A stretch of DNA of 64,000 nt from Bermanella sp040371755 (GTDB taxonomy: Bacteria; Pseudomonadota; Gammaproteobacteria; Pseudomonadales; Oceanobacteraceae). Every line of letters starts with the position of its first letter. Position 1 is the first letter of the stretch. Below the pieces are notes generated by a model, which saw only the letters and a program-made list of their open reading frames with translations, ran no database searches and was not told where the DNA came from. The position numbers and the translations under genes are program-made. Shown here one piece after another: positions 8,553-17,153 of the stretch. The stretch lies in contig NZ_BAABWE010000002.1 in NCBI RefSeq assembly GCF_040371755.1, positions 186,001 to 250,000 of the forward strand, in the 5' to 3' direction.

Positions 8553-9611
8553 TTAAACAGTTGCGTCGTAGAAAGGTTGTGCTGTGTCGTTTTTCTGAAG
8601 TTGTTTACTAAGCACGTCTTCTTGACCCTTGTCATCGTGATCAACAATGGCTTGCTCTGGACGTAAACCTAGACGTTTGAACAACTGCATGTCTTTGTGC
8701 GCTTCTGGGTTTGGAGTGGTAAGTAAGCACTCGCCATAGAAAATAGAATTCGCACCAGCAAAGAAACACATGGCTTGCATTTCATCTGTCATAGATTCAC
8801 GACCCGCACTTAAACGTACGTGTGATTTAGGCATTAAAATACGGGCAACGGCGATGCAACGAATGAATTCGAATTGATCAAGGTTGTCCACGTCTTCAAG
8901 TGGTGTACCTTTTACTTTTACCAGCATGTTAATTGGCACACTTTCAGGTTGCACAGGAAGATTCGCCAATTGAGTTAATAAACCAATGCGATCATTTTGG
9001 TTTTCACCCATTCCGATAATACCACCAGAGCAAATTTTCATGCCGCTGTCGCGCACATGTTGCAACGTATCTAGTCGATCACCATAGGTACGTGTAGTGA
9101 TAATTTTGTCATAAAACTCTGGGCTGGTATCTAGGTTGTGGTTGTAATAGTCCAACCCAGCTTCAGCAAGCTCACCTGCTTGCCCTTCATCCAACATACC
9201 AAGAGTCATACAGGTTTCTAGGCCTAGCTCTTTCACACCTTTAACCATTTCTAACACGTAAGGCATGTCGCGTTTATTTGGGTTTTTCCATGCAGCGCCC
9301 ATGCAAAAACGACTAGAGCCTTTGGCTTTGGCTTCGGCAGCTTTTTTCAGAACCGCTTCTACTTCCATTAAACGCTGTTTTTCTAGGCCGGTGTTGTAAT
9401 GAGCTGACTGCGGGCAGTATTTACAGTCTTCAGGGCAAGAGCCTGTTTTGATAGATAGTAAGGTGCTCACCTGTACTTCGTTTGGATCAAAGTGCTGACG
9501 ATGCACAGTTTGTGCTTGGAACAATAAATCGTTCAATGGCATATCAAACAATGCCTGCACTTCATCGCGCTGCCAGTCGTGACGGATATCTTGTGTTAGG
9601 GATGCGCTCAT
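8553..9611 (-). CDS. bioB: Biotin synthase (radical SAM)
   Basis: Inserts sulfur into dethiobiotin using a [4Fe-4S] cluster and a [2Fe-2S] sulfur donor. The radical-SAM cluster motif CPEDCKYCPQS is near residue 53, and the conserved SAGRESM and YNHNLDTS segments are present. Two adjacent ATGs exist. The second (9611) has the better spacing from AAGGA; the first would add one Met. It is the first gene of bioBFHCD and is divergent from comF. bioA is not in the window. I see no clear BirA operator upstream. Confidence 0.95.
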   Translation of the reverse strand: MSASLTQDIRHDWQRDEVQALFDMPLNDLLFQAQTVHRQHFDPNEVQVSTLLSIKTGSCPEDCKYCPQSAHYNTGLEKQRLMEVEAVLKKAAEAKAKGSSRFCMGAAWKNPNKRDMPYVLEMVKGVKELGLETCMTLGMLDEGQAGELAEAGLDYYNHNLDTSPEFYDKIITTRTYGDRLDTLQHVRDSGMKICSGGIIGMGENQNDRIGLLTQLANLPVQPESVPINMLVKVKGTPLEDVDNLDQFEFIRCIAVARILMPKSHVRLSAGRESMTDEMQAMCFFAGANSIFYGECLLTTPNPEAHKDMQLFKRLGLRPEQAIVDHDDKGQEDVLSKQLQKNDTAQPFYDATV

Positions 9612-9702
9612 CATACTTCCTTACCAATCTTAGGGTGAAAGACTGGTGAATTCGTGTCTGTCATGGCAGGCTTTTGGTCTGCCAAGCTAGGTTAATTTTT
9701 AG

Positions 9703-10434
9703 ATGTTGGGTATGTTAGCGTCTTATTTTAAACAGTCAACCACTTCATTTAGAAGGGTTTACACTTGTTCAAATTTAAATCAGTGTGTATTTTGCCTTCA
9801 AAGCAGCCCCCGTAATATATGTGAACAATGCGTGCAGGCCTTGCCCAAACTCACATTGCAATGCCCTCAATGCGCTGAGCCAAACCATCACGGTCACCTT
9901 TGTGGACATTGCTTAACCCGTAAACCTGCTTTTGATCGAGTGCTGTGCCCTTTTGTCTTTAAAGGTGCCATTGCCCAGCTGTTACAAAGATTTAAAGCCT
10001 CGCCTAAGGTACTTGGCCTCGAATGCCTGCTTGAGCCTTTATTAATGCAACTGCAAGAAGTGGAATACGATGTGGTTATAGCTTTGCCGTACCATTGGCG
10101 AAGACTTATCGTACGAGGCCACAACCCCACTTATATACTGGCAAAAAATATAAGTAGGCACTTACATACCCCCATATCCAGCCCATTGCATCGACAAAAG
10201 CCAACGCAAAGCCAGCGCCACCTAGATAAAACCCAGCGAAGATCCAACATGCGTCATGCCTTTTGCATTCCACCTAAGCTGGTTTCACAGGTTCGACACA
10301 AGCGCATATTACTGGTTGATGATGTCCTCACCACTGGTGCCACGGCCAACGAAGCTGCCCGCGTACTCAAGCAGCATGGTGCTCGCAGTGTGGTCATCGC
10401 CTGTATTGCTCGCACGCCTACACCAACACACTAG
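9703..10434 (+). CDS. comF: ComF family phosphoribosyltransferase-like protein
   Basis: A 243-residue protein with an N-terminal four-Cys zinc ribbon (CVFC, then CEQC; a second CPQC/CGHC pair follows). The C-terminal type I PRTase domain has the PRPP loop ILLVDDVLTTGAT. ComF proteins are needed for DNA uptake in naturally competent bacteria, where they act in the cytoplasm after transport. The position divergent from bioB is typical of gammaproteobacteria. Start ATG 9703; a second Met four codons in is possible. Confidence 0.88.
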   Translation: MLGMLASYFKQSTTSFRRVYTCSNLNQCVFCLQSSPRNICEQCVQALPKLTLQCPQCAEPNHHGHLCGHCLTRKPAFDRVLCPFVFKGAIAQLLQRFKASPKVLGLECLLEPLLMQLQEVEYDVVIALPYHWRRLIVRGHNPTYILAKNISRHLHTPISSPLHRQKPTQSQRHLDKTQRRSNMRHAFCIPPKLVSQVRHKRILLVDDVLTTGATANEAARVLKQHGARSVVIACIARTPTPTH

Positions 10435-10498
10435 ACTCATCTCGCTTAAATCCAAAGATGTAAGTAAACTGCCCCTATTATTTTTTGGCCTAGCTAAT

Positions 10499-11482
10499 AT
10501 GTCCCATCCATACGAAAAATTAACCCCAGATACAGTGCTCAATGCCATTGACCACATTCTTGAACCCTTGGGTTGGCTAACAAGCGGGCATCAATTAGCT
10601 TTAAACAGCTATGAAAACCGCGTCTACCAAATCGGAATTGAAGAGCAAAAAGATGTGGTGGCGAAATTCTATCGACCTGGCCGTTGGAGCCGTGAAACCA
10701 TACTGCAAGAACATGAGTTCACATTATTTGCCAAAGAAGATGAACTGCCTGTAGTGGCCCCCATGGTCATTGATGGTGAAAGCCTGTTTGAATATCAGGG
10801 CTTTTATATTGCATTATTCCCCAAACAAGGGGGGCACAGCGGGCACATTGAACACCTCGACGAATTTGAACAAATGGGGCGCTTAATTGCGCGCCTGCAC
10901 CAAACAGCCAATGCCGTTGAGTGCGACCAACGGGGTAATATGACCCCTCAGAAGTTTGCTCGTGACAGCCGACAATTTTTATTAGATAACCACTTCATTG
11001 ATGACAGTTTATTACCGGCCTACGAAACCCTCAGCCTAGATATATGTAATCGCTTAGATGAACTTTGGAATGAACCCAAGATGCAACTGGTTCATGGTGA
11101 CTTACACGCAAGCAACCTCATTTGGTTTCAAGAAGAGCCTTACATGCTTGATTTAGACGACTGTATCCGTGCACCACGTATTCAAGACATGTGGATGCTA
11201 TTAAACGGCGATCGCGATCAAATGCAGGCGCAATTGGCAGCTATGGCACGGGGTTATGAAATGTTTTTACCGTTCCCAGTGGACCAAGTCCCCTTAATTG
11301 AAGTACTGCGCACCATGCGTTTAATGCATTACAGTGCTTGGCTGGCAAAGCGCTGGGATGACCCAGCCTTCAAAATGGCGTTCCCATGGTTTAATACGCC
11401 GAGGTACTGGTCTGAGGAAATACTAAATTTACGTGAGCAATTTTCAGCACTCCAAGAACCACCATTACAATTGATTGGTTAA
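10499..11482 (+). CDS. srkA: Stress response Ser/Thr kinase (YihE/SrkA/RdoA)
   Basis: A 327-residue aminoglycoside-phosphotransferase-fold kinase, the length of E. coli SrkA. The catalytic loop VHGDLHASNLIW and the metal-binding DLDDCIRAPR are evident, along with a helical C terminus. In E. coli the protein counters cell death under envelope and oxidative stress, often with a neighbouring dsbA that is absent here. The start at 10499 (MSHPYEKL) matches the family; a long in-frame extension over the comF end is not credible. It begins 64 bp after comF. Confidence 0.9.
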   Translation: MSHPYEKLTPDTVLNAIDHILEPLGWLTSGHQLALNSYENRVYQIGIEEQKDVVAKFYRPGRWSRETILQEHEFTLFAKEDELPVVAPMVIDGESLFEYQGFYIALFPKQGGHSGHIEHLDEFEQMGRLIARLHQTANAVECDQRGNMTPQKFARDSRQFLLDNHFIDDSLLPAYETLSLDICNRLDELWNEPKMQLVHGDLHASNLIWFQEEPYMLDLDDCIRAPRIQDMWMLLNGDRDQMQAQLAAMARGYEMFLPFPVDQVPLIEVLRTMRLMHYSAWLAKRWDDPAFKMAFPWFNTPRYWSEEILNLREQFSALQEPPLQLIG

Positions 11483-11560
11483 CAAAACAATCCGCATCAT
11501 TTGCAGTGTTGGGGATATTCAGTAAACTGCCAGCGAAAATCATTTCGTAAAGGACGTCTG

Positions 11561-12058
11561 ATGAAAAACCTAATAACCGCTGCTGCCATAAGCAGCTTAT
11601 GTTTTGCACACTGTGCACTGTCTGCAGACTACCAAGATCTAGACAAATTTTATGCTGGTGCAGGCTTTAGTCATAACCGCATCGATCTTTCTTCCGTTGG
11701 CAGTAGAGACGGTAAAGCCAATGGATTTCAAGTATTTGGTGGGTACGATTACGACCAACGTAACGGTATTGATATCGCCTTCGAAGCTGGCTTCATTCAA
11801 TCCGGTGAGTTTTTTGATGGTAGCAGTGAAGATGCTGATGGCATCTGGGGCGCAGCTGTTATCAAAAAAGACCTACCAGAGATCAAAGATAAGCTTTCCG
11901 GTATTGCTCGTTTAGGTTATGGCCTAGGTGGTGATGACGGACTACTAATGGGCTTTGGCGCCCAATATCAATTAAATCCAAAAGCGTTTTTACGTCTAGA
12001 GTATGTCAACAAAGACTTAACCCAGTCTTACCAAGTAAACGCCGTATACCACTTCTAA
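11561..12058 (+). CDS. Small outer-membrane beta-barrel protein (OmpA/opacity-like)
   Basis: A 165-residue protein starting at ATG 11561, preceded by AAAGGACG, with a Sec signal peptide cleaved near CALSA. The mature part has alternating strands (FYAGAGFSHNRIDL, GFQVFGGYDYD, FLRLEYVNK) and ends in a terminal Phe (NAVYHF), the signature of an 8-strand porin-like barrel inserted by BAM. The role is unknown; small barrels of this type are often adhesion or structural proteins. Confidence 0.75.
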   Translation: MKNLITAAAISSLCFAHCALSADYQDLDKFYAGAGFSHNRIDLSSVGSRDGKANGFQVFGGYDYDQRNGIDIAFEAGFIQSGEFFDGSSEDADGIWGAAVIKKDLPEIKDKLSGIARLGYGLGGDDGLLMGFGAQYQLNPKAFLRLEYVNKDLTQSYQVNAVYHF

Positions 12059-12063
12059 TAATC

Positions 12064-12083
12064 TAAAGGGCTTTGCCCTTTGG
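12064..12083 (+). terminator. Candidate intrinsic terminator
   Basis: A 7-bp GC-rich stem (AAAGGGC/GCCCTTT) immediately after the barrel gene. The T tract is short. Confidence 0.45.
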
Positions 12084-12146
12084 TATCTCTGGCTGTTATG
12101 GGTCACTTTCACTACAATAGAGCTATTGTAATTTAAGTGACCTACC

Positions 12147-13163
12147 ATGAGCCTATCCCTGCCTAGCCAGCTGCTTTTACAGCAAGCGCTACCCGAAACC
12201 GCCCTATTAATTAACCCGCCAAGGGATGATTTATCTCATGAGCTGCATCAACCCGATTGGCACGTCGCCAGCTTTAGTTATGCAGTACAGCAAAGCTTTG
12301 CCAATCAAGACTATCAATGCGTAAGCGTCACCGCCCCTTTACAACAAGATTATTCGCTTATTGTAGTTTATTTGCCCAAAGCCAAATCTCGTATTAAGTA
12401 CGTTATAGACTTTGCCATGAGTGCATTATCAGATGAGGGCGAAATTTGGTTTGTAGGTGAAAACAAAGGTGGAATTAAAAGCTTAAATAAAAATCTTAAA
12501 GATGATTTCGCCAGTATCGACAAAATGGCCATAGGTAAACACAGTGCCATCGTTCGTGCGCAAACGCCACAACATAAGCCGACGTTTAATTTAGACAATT
12601 ACTTCGTTAGTCATGAAAATGAACTGGGCCTATCATTGCGCTCATTGCCTGGCGTGTTCTCCCAAGAGAAACTCGATAAAGGCACACAGGTTTTACTGAA
12701 ATATTTACCGCGTAAAATTAAAGGTCGCATTTTAGATTTTGGCTGTGGCACTGGCACCATTGCCAGCTACATCAGCCAAAATCGCGAATATGAAGAGCTA
12801 AAACTTATTGACGATGATTTTTTAGCCATTAAAAGTGCGCAAGTGAACATAGAAGAAAACAGTATTGAGTTTGCAGGAGCGTTTGCCAGTGATGGATTTA
12901 GTAATATTGAAGATCGTTATAACTGGATTATCAGCAACCCCCCTTTTCATCAAGGTATTAAAACCGATTACAACGTGACTGAGGAATTTTTAAGTAAAGC
13001 TAAAGACTATTTAAAACTCAGTGGTAAATTACTCATTGTGGCAAACGAATTTTTAAATTATGAAGTGATACTGCGTCAACACTTTAAAGGGGTGACCATA
13101 GTCACTAAAGAAAACGGTTTTAAAATTATTCAGTGCGAAGGCATCATGCGTCCTAGAAAATAA
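12147..13163 (+). CDS. rsmC: 16S rRNA (guanine-1207-N2)-methyltransferase
   Basis: A 338-residue protein with two tandem Rossmann-like domains. The N-terminal one is degenerate. The C-terminal one carries the SAM motif DFGCGTGTIA (near residue 197) and the base-methylating motif SNPPFHQG. These match RsmC, which methylates G1207 of 16S rRNA in the 30S subunit. RlmG is the closest alternative; the length and the SNPPFHQG motif fit RsmC better. Confidence 0.85.
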   Translation: MSLSLPSQLLLQQALPETALLINPPRDDLSHELHQPDWHVASFSYAVQQSFANQDYQCVSVTAPLQQDYSLIVVYLPKAKSRIKYVIDFAMSALSDEGEIWFVGENKGGIKSLNKNLKDDFASIDKMAIGKHSAIVRAQTPQHKPTFNLDNYFVSHENELGLSLRSLPGVFSQEKLDKGTQVLLKYLPRKIKGRILDFGCGTGTIASYISQNREYEELKLIDDDFLAIKSAQVNIEENSIEFAGAFASDGFSNIEDRYNWIISNPPFHQGIKTDYNVTEEFLSKAKDYLKLSGKLLIVANEFLNYEVILRQHFKGVTIVTKENGFKIIQCEGIMRPRK

Positions 13164-13172
13164 CGACCTATT

Positions 13173-13212
13173 AAAAAGACCCTGATCAATTATTTGATCA
13201 GGGTCTTTTTAT
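13173..13212. terminator. Bidirectional intrinsic terminator
   Basis: A 17-bp perfect inverted repeat (arms 13173-13189 and 13194-13210) with A/T-rich ends sits between convergent rsmC and the crotonase gene. Confidence 0.92.
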
Positions 13213-13226
13213 AAATACTTAAGGGG

Positions 13227-14090
13227 TTATTCCCACCACGGATAAAAATCAGGCATATCCGTTGAGGCTTTCTCTTTAAAGTTTGGCGCACGTTTTTCTA
13301 AAAACGAGGCCACGCCTTCTTTTCCATCTTTTTGCGAGGCATAAAAAATAGATAAAGAATCAACATCATGGGCATCTCTTGGGTGAGGTGCGGCTGATAA
13401 ACGTAACATCATTTGTCGTGCCAGTGCGATGCCTACTTGAGATTTCTGCGCGATGCTTTTTGCAATTTTCATGGCTTCGGCCATTGCCTCATCGTGAGGA
13501 TGTACCGAGCGCACAAAACCAGCGGCTTTGGCGGCATCACCATCAAAAATATCACCTGTATACACCCACTCTAAAGCCTGACTTAAACCCACAATACGCG
13601 GTAAAAACCAACTGGAACATGCCTCTGGTGTAATGCCAATCTTTTCAAATACAAAACCAATCTTGGCTCGGTCAGTAGCAATTCGAATATCCATAGCCGC
13701 CAACATGGTTGCCCCAACTCCAACAGCGGCACCATTGATAACCGCAATCACTGGTTTTTTACATTCATAAATACTTAGGTTTACTAACCCCCCAGTATCG
13801 TTCACGCCTTCAATGATATCGTTGTTTTTCATATCTGACACAGTGGGAGTTTTCGACTCATCAAGACCAAAAACATTACCTTCGCGAGTTAAATCCATAC
13901 CCGCGCAAAACGCTTTGCCTGCCCCCGTCACAATTATCGCGCTAACAGCATCGTCATCACTGGCACGATTAAATGCATGAATTAATTCATTAGCCATTTC
14001 AACGGTGAAGGAATTCATTTGCTCTGGACGGTTTAACGTGAGCGTTAAGACTAAATCGTTTACTTGATAATCCAGCGTATTGTATTGCAT
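13227..14090 (-). CDS. Enoyl-CoA hydratase/isomerase family protein (crotonase fold)
   Basis: A 287-residue crotonase-fold enzyme. The oxyanion-hole segments AFCAGMDL and NGAAVGVGATML are clear, and KIGFVFEKIGITPE follows as in enoyl-CoA hydratases and isomerases. The start ATG 14090 is preceded by AAGGGA and lies 10 bp after the upstream gene; the longer extension would overlap that gene. The exact substrate cannot be read. The company of a nitronate monooxygenase-like gene and an HMG-CoA reductase gene suggests acyl-CoA metabolism. Confidence 0.8.
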   Translation of the reverse strand: MQYNTLDYQVNDLVLTLTLNRPEQMNSFTVEMANELIHAFNRASDDDAVSAIIVTGAGKAFCAGMDLTREGNVFGLDESKTPTVSDMKNNDIIEGVNDTGGLVNLSIYECKKPVIAVINGAAVGVGATMLAAMDIRIATDRAKIGFVFEKIGITPEACSSWFLPRIVGLSQALEWVYTGDIFDGDAAKAAGFVRSVHPHDEAMAEAMKIAKSIAQKSQVGIALARQMMLRLSAAPHPRDAHDVDSLSIFYASQKDGKEGVASFLEKRAPNFKEKASTDMPDFYPWWE

Positions 14091-14100
14091 ACCGTATCCC

Positions 14101-15102
14101 TTAAGCGTGAGCGAAGTGTAATTTGTAATGTTTATATTGTGCTTCCATGGCTTGCTCATATTCTTTGGCTAGTTGCGCCACTAAATCAGCACATGGCTGA
14201 ACATTATGGATACTACCCACTCCTTGCCCTGCGGACCAGATATCTAACCAAGCATTTTTTTCACCGGAAGGTTTGGCGGCATCCACATCTAATTCAGCGC
14301 CAAAATCTAAATATTCCTTAGGCGTTAAATCATTTGGATCAATACCAGCATCAATAATACTTTGACGCATAAAACTGGCATTTACACCGGAAATTTTTGG
14401 CGTATAAACAATGTCTTTTGATGCACTGTCTAACAACATTTGTTTGTATTCAGAAACAACATTCGCTTCGGTTGTGGCTAAAAATCGGGTACCCATGTAC
14501 GCAAGGTCAGCTCCTAACAGTTGCGCAGCAGCCACTTCATTCCCGTTAGAAATACAGCCTGATAATAAAACGGTTTTATCAAAAAACTCACGAATTTCTG
14601 CAATTAATGGAATCGGGTTGGTCGTACCAGCATGACCTCCGGCGCCATTTGCAACAGCAATCAAGCCATCCACACCGGCCTCAGCGGCTTTTTTACCATG
14701 ACGTGCGTTAATCACATCATGAAATACTAACCCACCATAAGCGTGAACACGATCCACTAATTCTGCGGCAGCACCAAGGGAGGTGATGACTAAAGGGACT
14801 TCGTGCTTGATACACAATGCTAAGTCTTGTTGTAAGCGCGGGTTACTTTTATGAACAATGAGGTTTACACCAAATGGAGCCGCCTTCTTGCCAGAAACCG
14901 ATTCCCATTGATGTAAAGCTTTTTTGATTTCAATAAGCCATGTTTCAAACCCTTCACTGGTGCGTTGATTAAGTGACGGGAAGGTGCCTATTATTCCTGC
15001 TTTGCAATTCTCAATAACAAGCTGAACACCACTGGCTAAAAACATAGGAGCTTGCACAACAGGCAAGCGTAAGCGACCTTCAAACGCGCAAGGTAATGAC
15101 AT
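14101..15102 (-). CDS. Nitronate monooxygenase / 2-nitropropane dioxygenase family
   Basis: A 333-residue TIM-barrel FMN enzyme. It shows the N-terminal VQAPMFLASG, the flavin-phosphate-binding AVANGAGGHAGTTN, and LLSGCISNGNEVAAAQLLGA with GTRFLAT. The family covers nitronate monooxygenases and related FMN oxidoreductases, so the substrate is uncertain. It is 10 bp upstream of the crotonase gene, probably in one transcript. A terminator-like hairpin separates it from the HMG-CoA reductase gene. Confidence 0.8.
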   Translation of the reverse strand: MSLPCAFEGRLRLPVVQAPMFLASGVQLVIENCKAGIIGTFPSLNQRTSEGFETWLIEIKKALHQWESVSGKKAAPFGVNLIVHKSNPRLQQDLALCIKHEVPLVITSLGAAAELVDRVHAYGGLVFHDVINARHGKKAAEAGVDGLIAVANGAGGHAGTTNPIPLIAEIREFFDKTVLLSGCISNGNEVAAAQLLGADLAYMGTRFLATTEANVVSEYKQMLLDSASKDIVYTPKISGVNASFMRQSIIDAGIDPNDLTPKEYLDFGAELDVDAAKPSGEKNAWLDIWSAGQGVGSIHNVQPCADLVAQLAKEYEQAMEAQYKHYKLHFAHA

Positions 15103-15124
15103 GGTTATCTCTTATTTTTATTTT

Positions 15125-15156
15125 AAGAACTCTGATGACATATCATCAGAGTTCTT
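15125..15156 (-). terminator. Intrinsic terminator after HMG-CoA reductase gene
   Basis: A 14-bp perfect stem (15125-15138 with 15143-15156) and 4-base loop just after the HMG-CoA reductase stop. The tail on the minus strand is only moderately T-rich. Confidence 0.6.
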
Positions 15157-15172
15157 TAGCTTTTAGTTAAAA

Positions 15173-16339
15173 TTAACGGTTACGACCAAGGGCGTCATGA
15201 CTGGTTACCCAATCACCGGCAAGTACAGCCGAGCTTAAGGAAAGCTCGCCAGCCAATACGGTGGCACCAATGATTTCCGCTAATTTACGTGCTTTACCAT
15301 TACCGTGGCAACCCATTACTTCTAAGCATTCTTTTTGCGTCGCCAATCCAGTTCCGCCACCAAAACTGGCGCAGATTAATGATGGAATGGTAATAGAAAG
15401 ATAGTAATCACCGTCTTGAGTTAAATCTGCATAGGTTACCGCAGCTGACGATTCAGCTACGTTGGCACAGTCTTGACCTGTAGCCATAAATACCGCAGTA
15501 ATACCATTAGCCGAATGCGCACCAGTATTCACAGCCCCTGCCATAAATGAGCCCACCTGACTAATAGCACGATGTCGATACATTTGCTCTGGAGTCACAC
15601 CCATTAGCGATTTTAACTTTTCCGCCGGCACCGTCACTTCTGCGATAACTCGTTTGCCACGGCTGTGCAGTGTGTTAATAGCTGAGTGCTTTTTATCAGT
15701 ATCCATTGAACCAGATAACACATAGCGAACCATTTTTTTGTTATTCGCTTTTATCCATTCACAAGCAACAAAAGTCGCTTTGCCTACCATGTTTTGGCCA
15801 GCGGCATCACCAGTGGTGAAGTTAAAACGTAAGTACAACATACGAGCCGCGGCGTATTTTTCTATATTGCGTAATTTACCAGATTTGGTAGTGGTTTCAG
15901 CGGCAGCTTTAATGCCTTCGAAGTTTTCATCAATCCACTCACCAAATTCACGAGCATCTCGGGCGTTTTCAAAAATGAAAACAGGCGCACGTTGCATGAC
16001 ATCGTCAACCACACTTACAGTCACACCACCTGACTCACTAATTAAACGCATTCCGCGATTATAACTGGCCACTAATGTGCCTTCAGTGGTGGCCATTGGC
16101 ACATAAAAATCACCTTTTGCGTGCTCACCGTTAATAGTAACAGGGCCAGCCAAACCGATTGGCACTTGCGCCACACCCATGAAATTTTCTACGTTGCCCG
16201 CCGTCATACCGGGGTCGAACGAATACTGACCCACATGCTCAAGCTCACTGCCTGTCATTTCTTTTACAAACTCACGACGGTTTTTTGCCATTTCTACGGA
16301 ATAGTCATTTTCTTTATCGCGTGGGATACGAACTGTCAT
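15173..16339 (-). CDS. Hydroxymethylglutaryl-CoA reductase, class I-like
   Basis: A 388-residue catalytic domain without membrane anchor. The key residues are visible: Glu86 in ATTEGTL, Lys in DTDKKHS (216/217), Asp290 in ATGQD, and the late His381 in TSHDALGR. The dinucleotide motif reads DAAGQNM. The PMATTEG and TDKK..AIN context resembles class I (eukaryote/archaea-type) enzymes rather than the class II catabolic Pseudomonas mevalonii enzyme. The reaction is HMG-CoA to mevalonate with NAD(P)H. Gammaproteobacteria normally make isoprenoids through the MEP pathway, so the enzyme is accessory here. A divergent Crp/Fnr regulator starts 120 bp away. Confidence 0.88.
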   Translation of the reverse strand: MTVRIPRDKENDYSVEMAKNRREFVKEMTGSELEHVGQYSFDPGMTAGNVENFMGVAQVPIGLAGPVTINGEHAKGDFYVPMATTEGTLVASYNRGMRLISESGGVTVSVVDDVMQRAPVFIFENARDAREFGEWIDENFEGIKAAAETTTKSGKLRNIEKYAAARMLYLRFNFTTGDAAGQNMVGKATFVACEWIKANNKKMVRYVLSGSMDTDKKHSAINTLHSRGKRVIAEVTVPAEKLKSLMGVTPEQMYRHRAISQVGSFMAGAVNTGAHSANGITAVFMATGQDCANVAESSAAVTYADLTQDGDYYLSITIPSLICASFGGGTGLATQKECLEVMGCHGNGKARKLAEIIGATVLAGELSLSSAVLAGDWVTSHDALGRNR

Positions 16340-16459
16340 ACATCACCTGTGTTTAAAAACGTCATCAATTTGAAGGTGTATTGAGTATTTCAAATCAACA
16401 AGATCAATACCGTTAAAAATGTTACATTGTGGCTAAATTAATGTGCATAGAGTTTCACC

Positions 16460-17137
16460 ATGCCCAGCAGCATTCTTAATCAGTTAATTGAAAGCGGTGT
16501 ATTCCGTGACTTCCCTCAGGACGCCAAAGAAAAACTAGCTAAAATTTCGATCACTAAAACATGCTCAGACGGGCAAGTGATTTACCAAAACGGTGATGCG
16601 TCTGACGCCCTATATGGCGTACTGACTGGCGGTGTAAAAATCTCAGCTGAAGACGCTAACGGAAAATACTACCTGTATGGTGTATCTCAACCGGGTTTAT
16701 GGTTTGGTGAAATTTCAGCATTGGATGGTCAACCTAGAGCGCAAACTGCTATCGCCTCAGGCCAAACCAGTTTGCTTAAAGTACCCAGAAACGGACTGCT
16801 AGAATTACTGGATAATGAGCCTATTTTATACAAATACTTTATGAAGGTATTTTGCCGACGCTTGCGTCATGCAGGACAAATATTGGAAGAAAGTGCATTT
16901 TTGCCGGTTTCAAAGCGCATTGCTAAACAGCTATTACGCCAGCATAAAATCACTCAACGACATAATGTCAAACTCAACCAAGAAGAATTGGCAGCTAGCC
17001 TCGGGGTCACTCGTCAAAGTGTGCACAGGGTATTAAAGGATTGGCAGCTAAATCAATGGATTTCAGTAAGCTACGGTAATGTTGAAGTATTAAAAGTAGA
17101 CGCGCTGGAAACCTTTTTAGATTTAAGTGGCGAGTAA
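16460..17137 (+). CDS. Crp/Fnr family transcriptional regulator
   Basis: A 225-residue protein with an N-terminal cyclic-nucleotide-binding beta-roll, including a phosphate-cassette-like FGEISALDGQPRAQTA. A dimer helix and a C-terminal winged helix (recognition region LAASLGVTRQSVHRVLKDW) follow. There is no Fnr-type N-terminal Cys cluster, so the signal is more likely a nucleotide or other small ligand. It is divergent from the HMG-CoA reductase gene, which is a plausible target (inference). Confidence 0.85.
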   Translation: MPSSILNQLIESGVFRDFPQDAKEKLAKISITKTCSDGQVIYQNGDASDALYGVLTGGVKISAEDANGKYYLYGVSQPGLWFGEISALDGQPRAQTAIASGQTSLLKVPRNGLLELLDNEPILYKYFMKVFCRRLRHAGQILEESAFLPVSKRIAKQLLRQHKITQRHNVKLNQEELAASLGVTRQSVHRVLKDWQLNQWISVSYGNVEVLKVDALETFLDLSGE

Positions 17138-17149
17138 CGCCACTTAAAA
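17123..17149. terminator. Candidate terminator hairpin between crp-like gene and dnaB
   Basis: A 10-bp stem (17123-17132 with 17138-17147) whose loop contains the regulator stop codon. T tracts are weak on both sides. Confidence 0.4.
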
Positions 17150-17153
17150 ATCG

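Noticed and set aside
9612..9702. BirA or BioR operator ahead of bioB
   Set aside because: A GGCAG/CTGCC hairpin is visible in the divergent promoter region, but I cannot fit a convincing biotin-operator palindrome.
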